Part shown: positions 62,666 through 63,530 of the stretch, in pieces
Position numbering within the stretch: the first letter of the stretch is position 1
How the letters are laid out: every line of letters starts with the position of its first letter
Source: Acidobacteriota bacterium
GTDB taxonomy: Bacteria > Acidobacteriota > Vicinamibacteria > Vicinamibacterales > CAVVIG01
Assembly (NCBI GenBank): GCA_003222535.1
Contig: QHWJ01000331.1
Span: forward strand, 1-63,530
DNA: 63,530 nt
Direction: 5' to 3'
Made by a program: the position numbers and the translations under genes
Notes under the pieces: model-generated
Seen by the model: the letters and a program-made list of their open reading frames with translations, nothing else
Databases searched by the model: none
Told to the model about the DNA's origin: nothing

Positions 62666-63530
62666 TGTCCGCGGAACAGTCCGAATCGTCCCCTGCGCGC
62701 CGCTACCTCCTGCTGGCGGCGAAGCTCACCGTCAGCGTCGGCCTCCTGCTCCTGCTCTTCTCGCGGATCGATGTCGGGCGCTTGTGGGAGACGGCGCGCC
62801 TCGCGTCCGTGCCCTGGCTGTCCGTGGCGCTGCTGATCTTCGCCGTCAACGTCTGCGCGGCGACGTGGCGGTGGCACCTGTTGCTCGATGCGCAGCGCGT
62901 GCCCGTGGCCGTCCGCTCGCTGCTCGGGTCGTATTTGATCGCGAATTTCTTCAACAATTTTCTGCCGAGCAACATCGGTGGCGACGTCATGCGCATTTCC
63001 GATACCGCGCGCCCGGCTGGATCGAAGACGCTGGCCACGACCATCGTGGTGGTCGATCGGGTCGTGGGGCTCATGGCGCTGGTGCTCGTGGCGGCGCTCG
63101 GCGCAACGGCGGCCGGCCGCGTGCACCGGGCCGCGGCACCGATCTGGCCGGTGTGGCTCTGGGCCGGATTCCTCGCGGGTGCCGCCGCGTCTGCGCCGGC
63201 GCTTTTTGCGCCGGATGGCGTCGGGCGGCTGCTTCGGCCGCTCATCGTATTCCACCCGGAGTGGGTCGGTGCCCGGATCGAAACGCTCACCGAGACGCTG
63301 GCGCGCTTCCGGGACCAGCCGAGCGCGATGGCCGGCTGCTTCGCAGGCGCCCTCTTCGTGCAGGTGACGATGGTGGTGTTCTACATGGCCGTCGCGGACT
63401 CGTTGCACTTGAACGTCGCCTTCGCGGACCTCGCCGTCGTCGTGCCCGTCTCGTTCGTCGTCCAGATGCTGCCCGTGTCCCTGAACGGCTTCGGCGTGCG
63501 CGAGGCGACCTTTTCGTTCTACTTCACGCG
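62666..63530 (+). CDS. Flippase-like / lysylphosphatidylglycerol synthase transmembrane family protein, 3' end outside window
   Basis: An ATG at 62666 opens a frame that runs off the end (288 codons seen). It shows seven or more hydrophobic helices (LLLAAKLTVSVGLLLLLFSR, WLSVALLIFAVNVCAATWRW, LATTIVVVDRVVGLMALVLV) and the family blocks YLIANFFNNFLPSNIGGDVMR and VPVSFVVQMLPVSLNGFGVREA, as in UPF0104/AglD/MprF-N proteins. These are membrane proteins in lipid or glycolipid translocation. It is divergent from the glycosyltransferase gene, 58 bp away. Confidence 0.85.

Overview
The window is GC-rich bacterial chromosome. Its gene content fits Acidobacteriota, most likely Vicinamibacteria or a close relative. 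The signs are an Oar-type TonB-dependent receptor with an N-terminal carboxypeptidase-regulatory domain, a bshB1-bshA bacillithiol pair, HD-GYP and NtrC regulators, a trace of a eukaryote-like Ser/Thr kinase, and many REP-like hairpins between (and sometimes inside) genes. The phylum is inferred; no rRNA or tRNA gene is visible.

Layout. 1-80 is the 3' end of a group II intron. 0.2-8 kb is a gene graveyard: a ModA-like binding protein joined out of frame to a beheaded cytochrome/beta-propeller protein, a 35-codon kinase stub, a headless DD-carboxypeptidase, a trypsin-like stub, and two broken relics of the MBL-fold lactonase that is intact at 17 kb. A few whole small genes lie between them. 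8.2-13.2 kb is a co-directional unit: ABC binding protein, STAS protein, permease (one-base frameshift), ATPase and an RsbW-like kinase. This is an importer interleaved with a partner-switch module and is the best candidate for an undescribed system. 13.2-20.8 kb, mostly minus strand: outer-membrane barrel, HD-GYP phosphodiesterase, damaged cupredoxin-like protein, MBL lactonase and TonB receptor. 21-25 kb: bacillithiol genes, a class C serine hydrolase and a hypothetical protein. 25-31.5 kb: sugar-nucleotide epimerase, amidohydrolase, RNase P RNA, sigma-54 response regulator and HtrA protease. 31.4-45 kb is mainly housekeeping: ligA, macrodomain protein, polyprenyl synthase, TatD, a sialidase-fold protein, an adenosine deaminase-like enzyme, metG (tRNA-binding domain out of frame), larC, radC, a DapF-like protein with both catalytic cysteines changed to serine, and a methyltransferase. 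45-52.6 kb: glpD, a TonB receptor scrap, outer-membrane proteins, a phosphoesterase and a CusRS-like two-component system. 52.7-58.4 kb: dtd, ttcA, MoaD-like carrier and a three-subunit molybdenum hydroxylase. 58.9 kb to the end: envelope glycan or lipid genes (acyltransferase, epimerase, methyltransferase, glycosyltransferase, flippase-like membrane protein).

Four kinds of intergenic repeat recur: (1) hairpins with a CTGAAG/CTTCAG-type loop; (2) tandem heptamers (GAAGTCT, CAATCTG) in direct and inverted arrays; (3) CACGAA/CGCAGA repeats forming very large stem-loops; (4) a 166-bp MITE-like element with about 27-bp terminal inverted repeats. Type 1 has entered ttcA, probably ligA and larC, and the P12 region of rnpB. 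Several genes carry frame-changing losses of roughly 0.1 kb or more. These may be real decay or assembly error and should be checked against reads.
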